The notes: a model not told the origin generated them from the sequence alone. Shown: positions 18,734 through 27,632, counted from the first letter of the stretch. The stretch is 64,000 bases of DNA from Acidobacteriaceae bacterium (GCA_003138515.1 PLGG01000012.1:1-64000); one strand, 5' to 3'. Numbers and translations are program-made.

Positions 18734-18803
18734 AGGGAAGGTAGTTTAGCGGGGCTAACCTCGCTTCACTCTTGCTTGCGGAGCTGGAGTTTTTGTCGTT
18801 TCT

Positions 18804-18839
18804 AACTCCGCCAACGCCGCTAGCTCCGCTAACTCCACT
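18804..18839. repeat. 9-bp tandem array at the motB stop codon
   Basis: Four 9-bp units follow one another: AACTCCGCC, AACGCCGCT, AGCTCCGCT, AACTCCACT (consensus ARCTCCGCT). The last unit overlaps the motB stop codon. Three other copies of this array family lie at 25429, 36043 and 45092. Confidence 0.65.
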
Positions 18840-19644
18840 ATTGCCCATCCGTCACTTTGCGCCACGTGCCCGAGGGATTACTGCTCGCCGTTGCGAAGTC
18901 GATCTTCGTTCGCGGCATCACCACTAGATCCACGCGGCGGTTTTCCGCGCGGCCTTCGGCGGTCTCGTTGCTCGCTACAGGATGAAACTCGGCATATCCG
19001 GCGGCGGAAAGCCGGTCGGCGGGAACGGCCTTCATTTCCAAAAACAGCCGCGCGATGTGCGTAGCGCGCGCCGCCGAAAGCTCCCAGTTCGAATCAAACT
19101 CCGCATTGTGAATCGGCACATTGTCCGTGTGTCCCTCGATGCGCAAATCGTAGGGCGTGGGGCCGAGCTTGGCCGCAATCTGGCGCAGCGTCGGCAGCGC
19201 CTCCGGCTTGGGCACAGCGGAGCCGGATTCGAAGAAACCCGCCTCGCGCAGGCTGATCACCAGGCCATCGCGGCCCATCTCGAGCGAAACAGTGTGCGCG
19301 GCAATCTGCGTTAAGAGTGTCGCCGCCAGATCGCGCCGTATGCGGTCCAGATCTTCCTTCACTTCGGCTGGCGAAACCACATCCTCGTCCATCACCGCAT
19401 TCGCTCCAGGCGCTGCCCCGTTCGTGCCTGCCGCGGTGGACTGCTGGCTTGCCGCATTGGGCATAACACCCATGGAACGAAAGGCGGCGTCAATCGCCTG
19501 CGAAACCTGCGCTTGCTTCTTCTGGTCGGCCCTGGCGAAGGCGTACATCACCACGAAGAGACCGAATAAAAGCGTGATGAAGTCGGCGTAGGAAACCAGC
19601 CAGCGGTCGTGAGTCACCCGGCTGCGCGGAACGCGGGGGGTCAT
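18838..19644 (-). CDS. motB: flagellar motor stator protein MotB
   Basis: A 268-residue stator subunit. One membrane helix near residues 14-36 carries the proton-binding Asp in WLVSYADFITLLFGLFVV. The C-terminal OmpA/MotB domain that grips peptidoglycan shows LRIEGHTDNVPI, DSNWELSAARATHIARLFLE and ENRRVDLVV. With MotA it forms the ion channel that drives the flagellar rotor. Its start overlaps the motA stop by 4 bp (ATGA), so translation is coupled. Confidence 0.92.
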   Translation of the reverse strand: MTPRVPRSRVTHDRWLVSYADFITLLFGLFVVMYAFARADQKKQAQVSQAIDAAFRSMGVMPNAASQQSTAAGTNGAAPGANAVMDEDVVSPAEVKEDLDRIRRDLAATLLTQIAAHTVSLEMGRDGLVISLREAGFFESGSAVPKPEALPTLRQIAAKLGPTPYDLRIEGHTDNVPIHNAEFDSNWELSAARATHIARLFLEMKAVPADRLSAAGYAEFHPVASNETAEGRAENRRVDLVVMPRTKIDFATASSNPSGTWRKVTDGQ

Positions 19645-20414
19645 GCGGCGCGCTCCTTCTCATCGCGGTCTGAATCGTCCAGAAAGCCCGCCAGCTTGAT
19701 CTCCAGCATCCGCGGGTTTATGCCTTCCAGAATGGAGATCACGCCCTCGAGCACCATCTCGCGCCGCCGATGCCCGTTGCGAATGCGCAGCCGCATCTTG
19801 CCCGCAAAGGGCAGGAAGAACAGATTGGCGATCCCCACGCCGTAGATCGTCGCCACAAAGGCCACGGCAATCCCGCGCCCTACTTCCGTAATGTTGTCCA
19901 GATGCTGCATCACCTGGATCAGTCCGAGCACCGCGCCCAAAATGCCGATGGTGGGAGAGAATCCGCCCGCGGATTCAAAAACCGCAGGCAGCCGCTCCTC
20001 GTCCTCTGTGATCGAATCCAGGCTTACGCGCATGATTTTGCGCAGTTCCACAGGCTCTGTTCCGTCCACAGCCAGCATCAGCGCCTGCTTCAAAAACGGA
20101 TCCTCAATTGACTGCAGGTCGGCGTCGAGCGAAACAAGGCCCTGGCGGCGCGCCTTGTTGGTAAAGTCGATCATCTGCCGGATCAGCTCCGCGTCGTGCT
20201 TCCGCGGTGCCGCAAAAACATGCCCGAGGCTTCGGAATGCCCCCACCACAGTCGTCAGCGGAAACTGCAGCAGCACCGCGCCCATCGTGCCGCCGAAGAC
20301 GATCAGCGCCGCTGTGGGCTGCAAAATCTGGCCCAGGTTCCCGCCTTCGATCAGCAATCCGGCGATGATGCCCGCGACAGCCAGAACAACCCCGCCGATG
20401 CTCGCTTTATCCAT
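19641..20414 (-). CDS. motA: flagellar motor stator protein MotA
   Basis: A 257-residue protein with four membrane helices. The first (IGGVVLAVAGIIAGLLIEGG) and second (PTAALIVFGGTMGAVLLQFPL) are at the N-terminus; the large cytoplasmic loop with charged residues that touch the rotor follows; the last two surround GGFSPTIGILGAVLGLIQVM. The ATG at 20414 has GGAG six bases upstream; an in-frame TTG two codons earlier is a less likely start. It follows flbD by about 40 bp and overlaps motB. Confidence 0.93.
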   Translation of the reverse strand: MDKASIGGVVLAVAGIIAGLLIEGGNLGQILQPTAALIVFGGTMGAVLLQFPLTTVVGAFRSLGHVFAAPRKHDAELIRQMIDFTNKARRQGLVSLDADLQSIEDPFLKQALMLAVDGTEPVELRKIMRVSLDSITEDEERLPAVFESAGGFSPTIGILGAVLGLIQVMQHLDNITEVGRGIAVAFVATIYGVGIANLFFLPFAGKMRLRIRNGHRRREMVLEGVISILEGINPRMLEIKLAGFLDDSDRDEKERAA

Positions 20415-20452
20415 GTGCAACTCCCGAGAACTCTACGGCGCCCATCCCCGTT

Positions 20453-20761
20453 CTACTGCTCGCCGTCGGCGTCCTGCTTCGGTTTTTGCGGCGGAATACT
20501 GGGCGACCCAGCCGCATCCAGACTGACCAGCGCCGCCGCGCGTTCCAGATCTCCGAAATGGTGCAGCCGCCGCGCCACCACCGCCAGCAGCCGCGCACGA
20601 TACACCAGAATCCGCTCCACTACGTCTGAGATCTCTTCGCGGACGATCAGCTTTTCTCCATTGATCAGGGTCAGCATCGTATCTGGAGAAGCTTCAGCAC
20701 TCTTGATCAGGTCGCTGTTGACGACCATCGGCCGGCCGTTCAGCCGGGTCAGTTCGATCAT
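20453..20761 (-). CDS. FlbD family flagellar protein
   Basis: A 102-residue protein whose first 60 residues match the small FlbD/SwrD family: MIELTRLNGRPMVVNSDLIKSAE, then ML-TLINGEKLIVREEISDVVE. SwrD in Bacillus raises stator power and is usually encoded next to motA/motB, as here. The C-terminal 40 residues are a variable tail. AAGGAGA precedes the ATG, and a sigma-28 type promoter lies within the preceding 50 bp. First gene of the flbD-motA-motB operon. Confidence 0.85.
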   Translation of the reverse strand: MIELTRLNGRPMVVNSDLIKSAEASPDTMLTLINGEKLIVREEISDVVERILVYRARLLAVVARRLHHFGDLERAAALVSLDAAGSPSIPPQKPKQDADGEQ

Positions 20762-20783
20762 CGCCCCATCTCCTTCGCGTGCG

Positions 20784-20810
20784 TTATCGGCAACAGCCGC
20801 TAAACGTTAA
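20784..20810 (-). promoter_or_regulatory. sigma-28 (FliA) type promoter of flbD-motAB
   Basis: On the minus strand the -10 box GCCGATAA (complement of 20784-20791) is a perfect match to the sigma-28 consensus. Fifteen bases upstream is TTAA (20807-20810) in place of TAAA. Expected transcription starts about 20 nt before the flbD ATG. Confidence 0.6.
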
Positions 20811-20867
20811 AAAAACAAAACAAATGAGACAGAACTGTCCCCCCGCGAGACACAAACCGCACAACCG

Positions 20868-20894
20868 TAAAGTCAATAGGTATCGCGCCGAAAT
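20868..20894 (+). promoter_or_regulatory. sigma-28 (FliA) type promoter of flagellin
   Basis: TAAAGTCA (20868-20875), an 11-bp spacer, then GCCGAAAT (20887-20894). This fits the sigma-28 pattern TAAAGTTT-N11-GCCGATAA at 13 of 16 positions. It is about 100 bp upstream of the flagellin start and divergent from the flbD promoter. Confidence 0.7.
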
Positions 20895-21003
20895 AGGGGC
20901 CAGATGCGTCGGCTCCAGACCGCGAGCAGCAACCCAGGGTCATACATAGGGATGCGCAATCGGAATTGGCACCGCAAATCACCGCATCCACAAGGAGAAC
21001 CCC

Positions 21004-22686
21004 ATGTCCCTGGGTGTCTTAAACAACCTCTCCGCGGTGTATGCGGAGAACAATCTCAACAACACAAACAACAGCCTGTCGAAGACACTGCAACAGTTGT
21101 CTTCCGGGTCCAAGATCAACTCCGGCGCGGATGACGCAGCCGGTCTTTCGTTGGTCGACGGACTTGAGGCTAACCAGACGGCGCTCACGCAATCAGAGAC
21201 CAATGCCACGGAAGGCGTCGGTCTTCTGCAGGTTGCCGATGGCGCCCTCTCGCAGGTCACAACCCTGCTCAACCGTGCTGTCACGCTGGCTACCGAGTCT
21301 GCGAACGGCACGCTCAACAGCTCGCAGGACACGGCTGCCAACCAGGAGTATCAGTCGATCCTGTCGGAAATCTCCAACATCGGCTCGACGACCACCTACA
21401 ACAATCAGACCGTGTTCAATTCCAACACCAACATCTACACAGGCGACGCTTCATCGGCGGGCTCTGCAATCGACGCTCTCAACATCCGCTCGTTGTCGTC
21501 ATCCAGCATGGGCGACACCGGCGGCGTCATGGCCTACACCAACGGCGGCAACAATGTGTTCGTCGACTTGTCGAATGCCGGCAAGACTGCGACAGTCAAC
21601 GATGGCTTTGTCAACGCCACCACCACGCTCAACGTGGCCTATATGGCGACGGGCGCGGGCGGCGCTGCAGTTCAGAAGACGACAACCATCAGCGTTGGCA
21701 CCGGCACCAACTATGCCGACACAGCACAGGGAATGATCAACGCCATTAACGGCGCTGGCCTTGGTTTGACTGCCAGCTTCGACACGGCAACCCAGGCTGG
21801 AACCCAGGCTGTGGCCGCGGCGGGCGCGGGCCATAGTGGAGATACCGGCATTGAGATCAGTGGTGCCGGCGGGGGAGTGGGGAAAGGAACCACGCCCGGC
21901 GTTGTGGGCACTTTGGCTCTGGGAGGAACCGCGGAGGATGCAAATACCGATATTCTCTCCGGATCTCTCAGCCTCAAGAATGCCGCCGGCGCAAACATCA
22001 CCCTTCAGCTCGGACAAACAGGCACAACCGATACCATGGCCAATTTGTCGACTACCCTCACCGGCTTAGGGTTCACTGTGGTTAACACTCTCACCGCCAC
22101 CACAGGATCCCTGGCGATTACCACGCAAAACAGCGGGCAATCGGCAATCACGGGGGCTTCACTCGGTGACGCCAGCGATGGGACCGGCACGCTTACCTAC
22201 ACCGCCGGAACCTACTATTCCACCGGTGTCACAAACTCCGGAGGTGGAACCGCATCACCGGATATCGCGGATGGAGCCACAGGGCAGACGGCTGGCGCCA
22301 GTGCGGTCTTCACCGCGGACACAAACAGCGTGGGCGGCACGGCGACCATCAGCTACTCCGACAACGCCGGGCAATCGCTGGCCACAACCGACCTTTCCAG
22401 CCAGTCCGACGCCCAGTCGGCCTTGACCCAGCTCAACACGGCAATCACCGATGTTGCCGCGCAGGACGGCTACATCGGCGCGCAAATCAACACGCTGAAT
22501 GCAGTCAGCCAGGTCATCGCAACGCAGCGGGAAAACGTGCAGTCGGCGCAGAACGCAGTCCAAGCGACCGACTACGCGCAGGCCAGCTCCAACATGTCCA
22601 AGTACGAAATCCTGAGCCAGACCGGCATCTCCGCCCTGGCGCAGGCCAACAGCGTACAGCAGGAAGTCACCAAACTGCTGCAGTAA
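21004..22686 (+). CDS. fliC: flagellin
   Basis: A 560-residue filament subunit. The conserved N-terminal D0/D1 region includes LQQLSSGSKINSGADDAAGL and EGVGLLQVADGALSQVTTLLNRA. The matching C-terminal coiled region ends with IATQRENVQSAQNAVQATDY, ISALAQANSVQQEVTKLLQ. Between about residues 150 and 450 is a Thr/Gly/Ala-rich variable region that is expected to be surface exposed. AAGGAG precedes the ATG and a sigma-28 promoter lies upstream. fliD and fliS follow on the same strand. Confidence 0.95.
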   Translation: MSLGVLNNLSAVYAENNLNNTNNSLSKTLQQLSSGSKINSGADDAAGLSLVDGLEANQTALTQSETNATEGVGLLQVADGALSQVTTLLNRAVTLATESANGTLNSSQDTAANQEYQSILSEISNIGSTTTYNNQTVFNSNTNIYTGDASSAGSAIDALNIRSLSSSSMGDTGGVMAYTNGGNNVFVDLSNAGKTATVNDGFVNATTTLNVAYMATGAGGAAVQKTTTISVGTGTNYADTAQGMINAINGAGLGLTASFDTATQAGTQAVAAAGAGHSGDTGIEISGAGGGVGKGTTPGVVGTLALGGTAEDANTDILSGSLSLKNAAGANITLQLGQTGTTDTMANLSTTLTGLGFTVVNTLTATTGSLAITTQNSGQSAITGASLGDASDGTGTLTYTAGTYYSTGVTNSGGGTASPDIADGATGQTAGASAVFTADTNSVGGTATISYSDNAGQSLATTDLSSQSDAQSALTQLNTAITDVAAQDGYIGAQINTLNAVSQVIATQRENVQSAQNAVQATDYAQASSNMSKYEILSQTGISALAQANSVQQEVTKLLQ

Positions 22687-22688
22687 CC

Positions 22689-22774
22689 GGGGTCCCCTGC
22701 GACAGGTCTTCGTCGCTGGGGTGGAGGAATCGGGGTCCCCGGCGGCAGGTCTTCGCCGCCGGGGTGGAGTAATC
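22689..22774. repeat. tandem pair of 43-bp hairpin repeats
   Basis: Two adjacent 43-bp copies, 22689-22731 and 22732-22774. Each starts GGGGTCCCC, forms a stem around the constant loop AGGTCTTC, and ends GGGGTGGAGKAATC. The stems differ but both pair: CCCCGGCGGC/GCCGCCGGGG is perfect in copy 2, while copy 1 has GCGAC/GTCGC inside CCCC/GGGG with one T-T mismatch. The paired changes with a fixed loop indicate selection or copying of structure. It lies directly behind the flagellin stop. Confidence 0.7.
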
Positions 22775-22793
22775 AAATAGGCAGAAATGCCGA

Positions 22794-22834
22794 TAAGCAA
22801 GGAGGGGCGTCCAGTGGGCGCCCCTCCTTGCTTA
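22794..22834 (+). terminator. strong 16-bp hairpin behind flagellin
   Basis: A perfect 16-bp inverted repeat (TAAGCAAGGAGGGGCG and its complement) with a 9-base loop. There is no long T-run after it, so it may be a factor-dependent or processing signal that stabilises the abundant flagellin mRNA and lowers read-through into fliD. Confidence 0.55.
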
Positions 22835-22924
22835 AGTAAATGCCCTCGCGGTCCTGAGAACTCTTTAATCCGGCTTCTACCGGAGTTGGCTCATGGGCTG
22901 CATCGGTTTTCGATGGAGGATTCG

Positions 22925-24946
22925 ATGGGTACAGTCGGACTGAGTTTCGGGTCGCCAACCAGCGGTGCGGGATTCAACGTCAGCTCCACCGTGGCCGAGA
23001 TCGTCACCAATCTCCAGAAGGTCGAGACCCCCTGGAAAAACCAACTTACCTCACTGAAGAGCCAGGACACGGCGATTTCGAGCCTGGGGACACTCTTCTC
23101 GAATCTCTCCAACGCCATGAGCTCGCTCACCGACTTCCAGGGCATCATGGCGCAGAAGGCGGGCTCCAGCTCCAATAACAGCGTCCTGCAGTTGATGTCC
23201 GCCTCGGACTCGGCCGTCGCCGGCACCTATGCAGTCACCGTCGGGTCCTTGGCCACCACCGCCAACGGCTATCTCGCCGCGATCACCAATTCGTCCGACA
23301 CCCTTACCGGCTCCATCGTAATCAACGGCAAGACCGTCGACGTTCCCAGTTCCTCCGGCAGCGACACGCTCTCCGGCCTGGCCTCGGCCATCAACTCGGC
23401 CTCTATCGGCGTAACCGCCAGCGTGACCACCGACGCCAATGGTTCCCGCCTGAGCCTGGTCTCCGGCACTTCCGGCGCCAGCGGCAGCCTCAGCGTCACC
23501 TCCTCGATCACCGACAGCACCACCGGCACCTCCCTCGGCTACAACTCCAACCTCGCCACCGGCGCCAATGCCTCCATTACGGTCAACGGCGTCTCTTACT
23601 CGGTCGCCTCCAATTCGGTCAGCAGCGTCATCCCCGGCGTCACGTTCGACTTATTGGGCACCACCGCGTCCGGCGCCGAGGTCGATGTGGTCATCGCCAA
23701 CGACAACTCCGGCGTCGAAAGCACGGTGAATCAATTTGTCACCGACTACAACTCGCTCATCAGCGCCATCAACACCCAGGAAGGGGATGACAGCTCCGGC
23801 ACTCCCGAGCCTCTCTTCGGCTCGCCCACGCTCAGCCTGCTGCAGCAACAGCTCTACGGAAGCCTGAACGCGGTGAGCCCGAACGGCTATCTGAATTCGG
23901 TCTCGTCGACCGCCGGCGCCACGCTGTCCGGCTCCATGACCATCGCGGTCGGCACCGGTTCCACCTACACCTTCGATGTCGGGGACGGAACCTCCTCTGG
24001 CGACACTTATTACACGGGCAGCGGCAAGAACACGCTCGCCGATCTGGCCAGCACGATCAACTCCTCCGCCATCGGCGTTGCCGCCGTGGTCGTCACCAGC
24101 AACGGCGAGTCGACCCTGACGCTGACCTCGCCAACCGCCGGTTCCAGCGGCGCATTGACGGTAACCTCGGCGATTACGGCCAGCACACCGACGGCTCTGA
24201 GCTACTCCGATACAGCGGGCTATATCAGCAGCACCGAGGACAGCGGCACGCTGGGCACCGTGGCCAGCTCCGGCGACACCCTTTCCGGCTCCGTCACCAT
24301 CCAGGTGGGCAGCGGCACGGCGCAAACCATCACCCTCGACTCCTCCAACAACACCCTCTCCGGCCTCCTGAGCGCTATCAACGGCTTGTCCGGCGTCTCG
24401 GCGGCGCTCGATCAGGCCGGAACCGGGCTGACCCTCACTTCGGGCACGGCCGGTTCCACAGGGGCGCTGACGGTGACCTCAAAAATCTACGACACTTCCA
24501 ATCCGACCACGACGACTTTGAGCTACAACACGGCCTCCGACATCAATAACCTGACCTCGCTCGGCGTCAGCGTCAACAACGACGGCACGCTCACCTTCAA
24601 CTCCAACTCCCTCGATTCCGTCCTCAACTCCGATTTCAGCGGCGTCACCAATTTCTTCCAGAACTCCGTCGGTTGGGGCCAGACCTTCAGCAACATGCTC
24701 ACCGGCGCGGGCACCAGCTCGTCCACCGGAATTCTTTCCCTTGCCAAAAGCTCCAACAGCACGATTGAATCCACGCTCAATGCCGACATCTCCAGGGAGG
24801 AGAGCCTGATCTCCTCCGAGTCGTCGAGTTTGACCACGGAGCTGAACAACGCCAACGAAACCCTGCAGCAGCTGCCGTCGCAGCTCAGCGAAGTCAACGA
24901 GCTCTACTCGGCGATCACCAGCTACAACCAGAACTCGAACGGATAA
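22925..24946 (+). CDS. fliD: flagellar filament cap protein FliD (HAP2)
   Basis: A 673-residue capping protein that folds flagellin at the filament tip. The N-terminal domain shows GFNVSSTVAEIVTNLQKVETPWKNQLTSL-type heptads, the middle has several repeated Thr/Ser/Gly-rich modules (ITSATSGASGALTVTS-like, at least three), and the C-terminus is a long helix ending LPSQLSEVNELYSAITSYNQ. The frame is open from 22787 across the hairpin region, but GGAGG sits seven bases before the ATG at 22925. The repeats make it longer than most FliD proteins of about 450 residues. Confidence 0.92.
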   Translation: MGTVGLSFGSPTSGAGFNVSSTVAEIVTNLQKVETPWKNQLTSLKSQDTAISSLGTLFSNLSNAMSSLTDFQGIMAQKAGSSSNNSVLQLMSASDSAVAGTYAVTVGSLATTANGYLAAITNSSDTLTGSIVINGKTVDVPSSSGSDTLSGLASAINSASIGVTASVTTDANGSRLSLVSGTSGASGSLSVTSSITDSTTGTSLGYNSNLATGANASITVNGVSYSVASNSVSSVIPGVTFDLLGTTASGAEVDVVIANDNSGVESTVNQFVTDYNSLISAINTQEGDDSSGTPEPLFGSPTLSLLQQQLYGSLNAVSPNGYLNSVSSTAGATLSGSMTIAVGTGSTYTFDVGDGTSSGDTYYTGSGKNTLADLASTINSSAIGVAAVVVTSNGESTLTLTSPTAGSSGALTVTSAITASTPTALSYSDTAGYISSTEDSGTLGTVASSGDTLSGSVTIQVGSGTAQTITLDSSNNTLSGLLSAINGLSGVSAALDQAGTGLTLTSGTAGSTGALTVTSKIYDTSNPTTTTLSYNTASDINNLTSLGVSVNNDGTLTFNSNSLDSVLNSDFSGVTNFFQNSVGWGQTFSNMLTGAGTSSSTGILSLAKSSNSTIESTLNADISREESLISSESSSLTTELNNANETLQQLPSQLSEVNELYSAITSYNQNSNG

Positions 24947-24956
24947 GGAATCTGGA

Positions 24957-25424
24957 ATGTCAAGTTATCGCGAACACGCGTTGGAAGGCGCTTCAGCCGT
25001 CGACCTGGTCGTCGCTCTCTACGACGGCATCATCCGCTTTCTTTATGCCGCCATCGACGCCGTCGAGCGTGGCGACACCGACGCCCGAAGAGTCGCGGTC
25101 AAGCGCGCCATGGACATCATCATTCACCTGCAGGCGCGGCTGCGCATGGATGTCGGCGGCCGCCCGGCGCAATCGCTCAGCGAGTTTTACGCCGCCATCT
25201 TTGCCCAGCTTTTGCAGGCTTCGCAGTCGGCGTCGAAGGCGAAGTTCGAGCACGCCATCGGCTGCGTCCGCAATGTGCGCGATGCCTGGCGCGAGGTGGC
25301 CAGGGATCCGAACGCCGATCCGGCTTCGGCGTTATCGTCCACGATGCCCATGCGCCGGCCGCCGGAAACGGAGCCTATGCGCACAGACCGCGATGCGATC
25401 GCCAGCTCATCCTGGACTGCATAG
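24957..25424 (+). CDS. fliS: flagellin export chaperone FliS
   Basis: A 155-residue helical protein that binds the C-terminus of flagellin and keeps it unpolymerised until export. Family marks are LEGASAVDLVVALYDGIIRFLYAAIDAVERGD and AMDIIIHLQARLRMDVGG. A variable Pro/Arg-rich tail follows residue 120. It starts 10 bp after fliD with a weak GGAA site, so it is very probably in the same transcript. It converges on the ABC exporter gene. Confidence 0.9.
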   Translation: MSSYREHALEGASAVDLVVALYDGIIRFLYAAIDAVERGDTDARRVAVKRAMDIIIHLQARLRMDVGGRPAQSLSEFYAAIFAQLLQASQSASKAKFEHAIGCVRNVRDAWREVARDPNADPASALSSTMPMRRPPETEPMRTDRDAIASSSWTA

Positions 25425-25428
25425 CGCT

Positions 25429-25464
25429 AACTCTGCTAGCTCCGCTAACGCCGCTAGCCCCGCT
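25429..25464. repeat. 9-bp tandem array between converging genes
   Basis: Four 9-bp units, AACTCTGCT, AGCTCCGCT, AACGCCGCT and AGCCCCGCT, fill almost the whole gap between fliS and the convergent ABC exporter gene, ending 3 bp before the exporter's stop codon. Same family as the arrays at 18804, 36043 and 45092. Confidence 0.65.
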
Positions 25465-25467
25465 GCT

Positions 25468-27222
25468 CTATCCCGCCACCGTTAGCTCCTCTTCCAGTTG
25501 CTGCTTCTGGTAGAGGCTGGCGTAGTAGCCGTCGAGCGCGAGCAGTTCGTCGTGCCGTCCCACCTCGACGATCCGCCCATTGCTCAGCACGGCGATGCGG
25601 TCGGCGCTGCGCACTGTCGACACTCGGTGCGAGATCAGGATTGTGGTTGCCGTGGCCGTGTAGCTGCGCAGTCCGCCCAGGATGCGCTCTTCCGTGTAGG
25701 TGTCCACGCTGGCCAGCGCGTCGTCCAGAATCAGGATCGCCGGCCGCCGCATCAACGCGCGCGCGATCGCCGAGCGTTGCTTCTGCCCGCCCGACAGCGT
25801 CACGCCCCGCTCACCCACCATGGTTTCAAATCCCTGCGGGAACTCCTCGAACTCCCGGCGGATGTGCGCCGCTTCGGCCGCTTCCAGCAATTCCTCCGGG
25901 CTCGCGTTCGGTTCGCCGAATGCCAGGTTCTCGCGGATGGTTTCGCTGAACAGAAAAGTCTCCTGGGGCACCATGCCGATGTTGCGCCGCAGCACGGCCA
26001 GCGGATACTCGGCTATTGGCCGGCCATCAATAAACAGCGTCCCCTCCGGCGCGTCGTAGATGCGCGGAATGAGATTCGCGAGCGTCGACTTGCCGCAGCC
26101 CGTCGGCCCCACGATGGCCAGGCTCGATCCCGCCGGAATCTTCAGCGAAATGTCACGTAGCACCGGGGTCTCGCCATAGCTGAAGTTGAGATGCCGGAAT
26201 TCGATCTCTCCATTGAGCACCGTCTCCGGTCCAAAATCCGAAACCACGGAGTGGCCGTCGGTGATGGCGGGCTCGGCTTTGAGTATTTCATCGATGCGCA
26301 TGACTGAAGCCGTGCCGCGTTGGAAGATGTTGATCACCCAGCCCACGGCAATGATCGGCCAGATCAGCATGATCATGTAGGTGCTGAACGCCACGAATTG
26401 GCCCACGTCGATGCGGCGGGCGAGAACCAGGTGCCCGCCGGCGAGCAGCGTGATCACCATTGAAATGCCGAGAATGAATTCGAGCGTCGGCCACAGCATG
26501 CCCATCAGTTGCACCAGCCGTAGCGCGCGCCCGATGTACTGCTGGTTCAGCCGCTCGAAGAGGCCGATCTGGGACTCCTCGCGCGCGAAGGCCCGGATCA
26601 GCCGCACGCCGGAGTAGTTCTCCTGCGCCTGCGCGGAAATGTCGGAAAAGCTGGCCTGGATGCGCTCGAAGCGCTCGTGAATCCTGCGCCCCAGATATTG
26701 AACGAGAATGCTGGCCAGCGGCATCGGCGCTAGGGCCACCAGCGTCAGGTAGGGACTGATGCGCAGCATGAAAAACAGCGCGAAGACGGTTAGGAAGATT
26801 GTGTTGGCGCTGTACATCAGCGCCGGTCCCAGCAGCATGCGCACCGCATTCAGGTCGTTGGTCATGCGCGCCATGATGTCGCCGGTGCGGTAGCGCTGGT
26901 AGAAACCCGAGTCCTGAATTTCGAGCTTGCGGAACAGGTCGTTGCGCAGGTCGAACTCGATCTCGCGCGAGATTCCGATTAAAATCCAGCGCTGCGCGTA
27001 GAGAAACACGCCTTTCACCAGGCTGATGCCCACGAGAATCAACGCGAAAATCAGGATCAGTTCCCGCGTGGTTCCCTGCTGGATGCGGTTGATTGCCATC
27101 CCCAACACGCGCGGGAACTGCACGGCGACGATGTTCGTCGCCACACACGCCAGCGTCCCCTGCACGTACTGCCAGCGGTAGCGGCGCATGTAGCTGTAGA
27201 GGGGACCAAGATCGCCGAGCAT
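25468..27222 (-). CDS. ABC exporter, fused membrane and ATPase domains
   Basis: A 584-residue half-transporter of the MsbA/BmrA type: six membrane helices in residues 15-310, then an ATPase with Walker A VGPTGCGKST, signature LSGGQKQRSAIARAL and H-loop ISHRVSTV. Walker B reads AILILDDALASVD, that is Asp in place of the catalytic Glu, as in degenerate sites of heterodimeric exporters. It may therefore pair with a second half-transporter, although none is adjacent. Substrate unknown; lipid, peptide or drug are all possible. Confidence 0.88.
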   Translation of the reverse strand: MLGDLGPLYSYMRRYRWQYVQGTLACVATNIVAVQFPRVLGMAINRIQQGTTRELILIFALILVGISLVKGVFLYAQRWILIGISREIEFDLRNDLFRKLEIQDSGFYQRYRTGDIMARMTNDLNAVRMLLGPALMYSANTIFLTVFALFFMLRISPYLTLVALAPMPLASILVQYLGRRIHERFERIQASFSDISAQAQENYSGVRLIRAFAREESQIGLFERLNQQYIGRALRLVQLMGMLWPTLEFILGISMVITLLAGGHLVLARRIDVGQFVAFSTYMIMLIWPIIAVGWVINIFQRGTASVMRIDEILKAEPAITDGHSVVSDFGPETVLNGEIEFRHLNFSYGETPVLRDISLKIPAGSSLAIVGPTGCGKSTLANLIPRIYDAPEGTLFIDGRPIAEYPLAVLRRNIGMVPQETFLFSETIRENLAFGEPNASPEELLEAAEAAHIRREFEEFPQGFETMVGERGVTLSGGQKQRSAIARALMRRPAILILDDALASVDTYTEERILGGLRSYTATATTILISHRVSTVRSADRIAVLSNGRIVEVGRHDELLALDGYYASLYQKQQLEEELTVAG

Positions 27223-27226
27223 AGCC

Positions 27227-27601
27227 TTATTGTACCGGGGATGTGATTGGAGCTCGGAATTCCCCGATCACCTGGATTAAACCGACGATGTGCCGGTTAA
27301 ACTCTTCAAGTTGCTCCGCGAGAATCCAGTATTCCTGATGGGTGCGCGAACCGGCCGTTTGGATGGGGAATTGCTTCAGGTAGTCCGCTTCAACCACGAA
27401 GCGCAGCACGTATCCAGTGCCACCGTCGCGTGTATTCCAATCGCGGGCAATCTGAATTGCATATTCCTCGTTCAGTACCGGATAGAAAATGGGCTGCGAG
27501 GGCAACCGCGGCGGAAACTCGCGCCAGCCACTCGCGCGAATCAATGCGAGCTCCTTTTCGCCAGTGGGCCTGAAAAGTTCCGTAGTCTCGGCGGTTCCCA
27601 T
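27227..27601 (-). CDS. small conserved protein often labelled ADP-ribosylation/crystallin J1
   Basis: A 124-residue soluble protein with a recognisable conserved core: GEKELALIRASGWREFPPRLP, QPIFYPVLNEEYAIQIARDWN, GYVLRFVVEADYL and HQEYWILAEQLEEFNRHIVG. Databases label such proteins ADP-ribosylation/crystallin J1, but I see no ADP-ribosylhydrolase motifs and the name should not be taken as function. It ends 5 bp from the start of the ABC exporter gene on the same strand, which suggests co-transcription. A heptamer array lies directly upstream. Confidence 0.75.
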   Translation of the reverse strand: MGTAETTELFRPTGEKELALIRASGWREFPPRLPSQPIFYPVLNEEYAIQIARDWNTRDGGTGYVLRFVVEADYLKQFPIQTAGSRTHQEYWILAEQLEEFNRHIVGLIQVIGEFRAPITSPVQ

Positions 27602-27632
27602 TGAGCTTCTTTCTGTTCACTGTTCCCCGACC

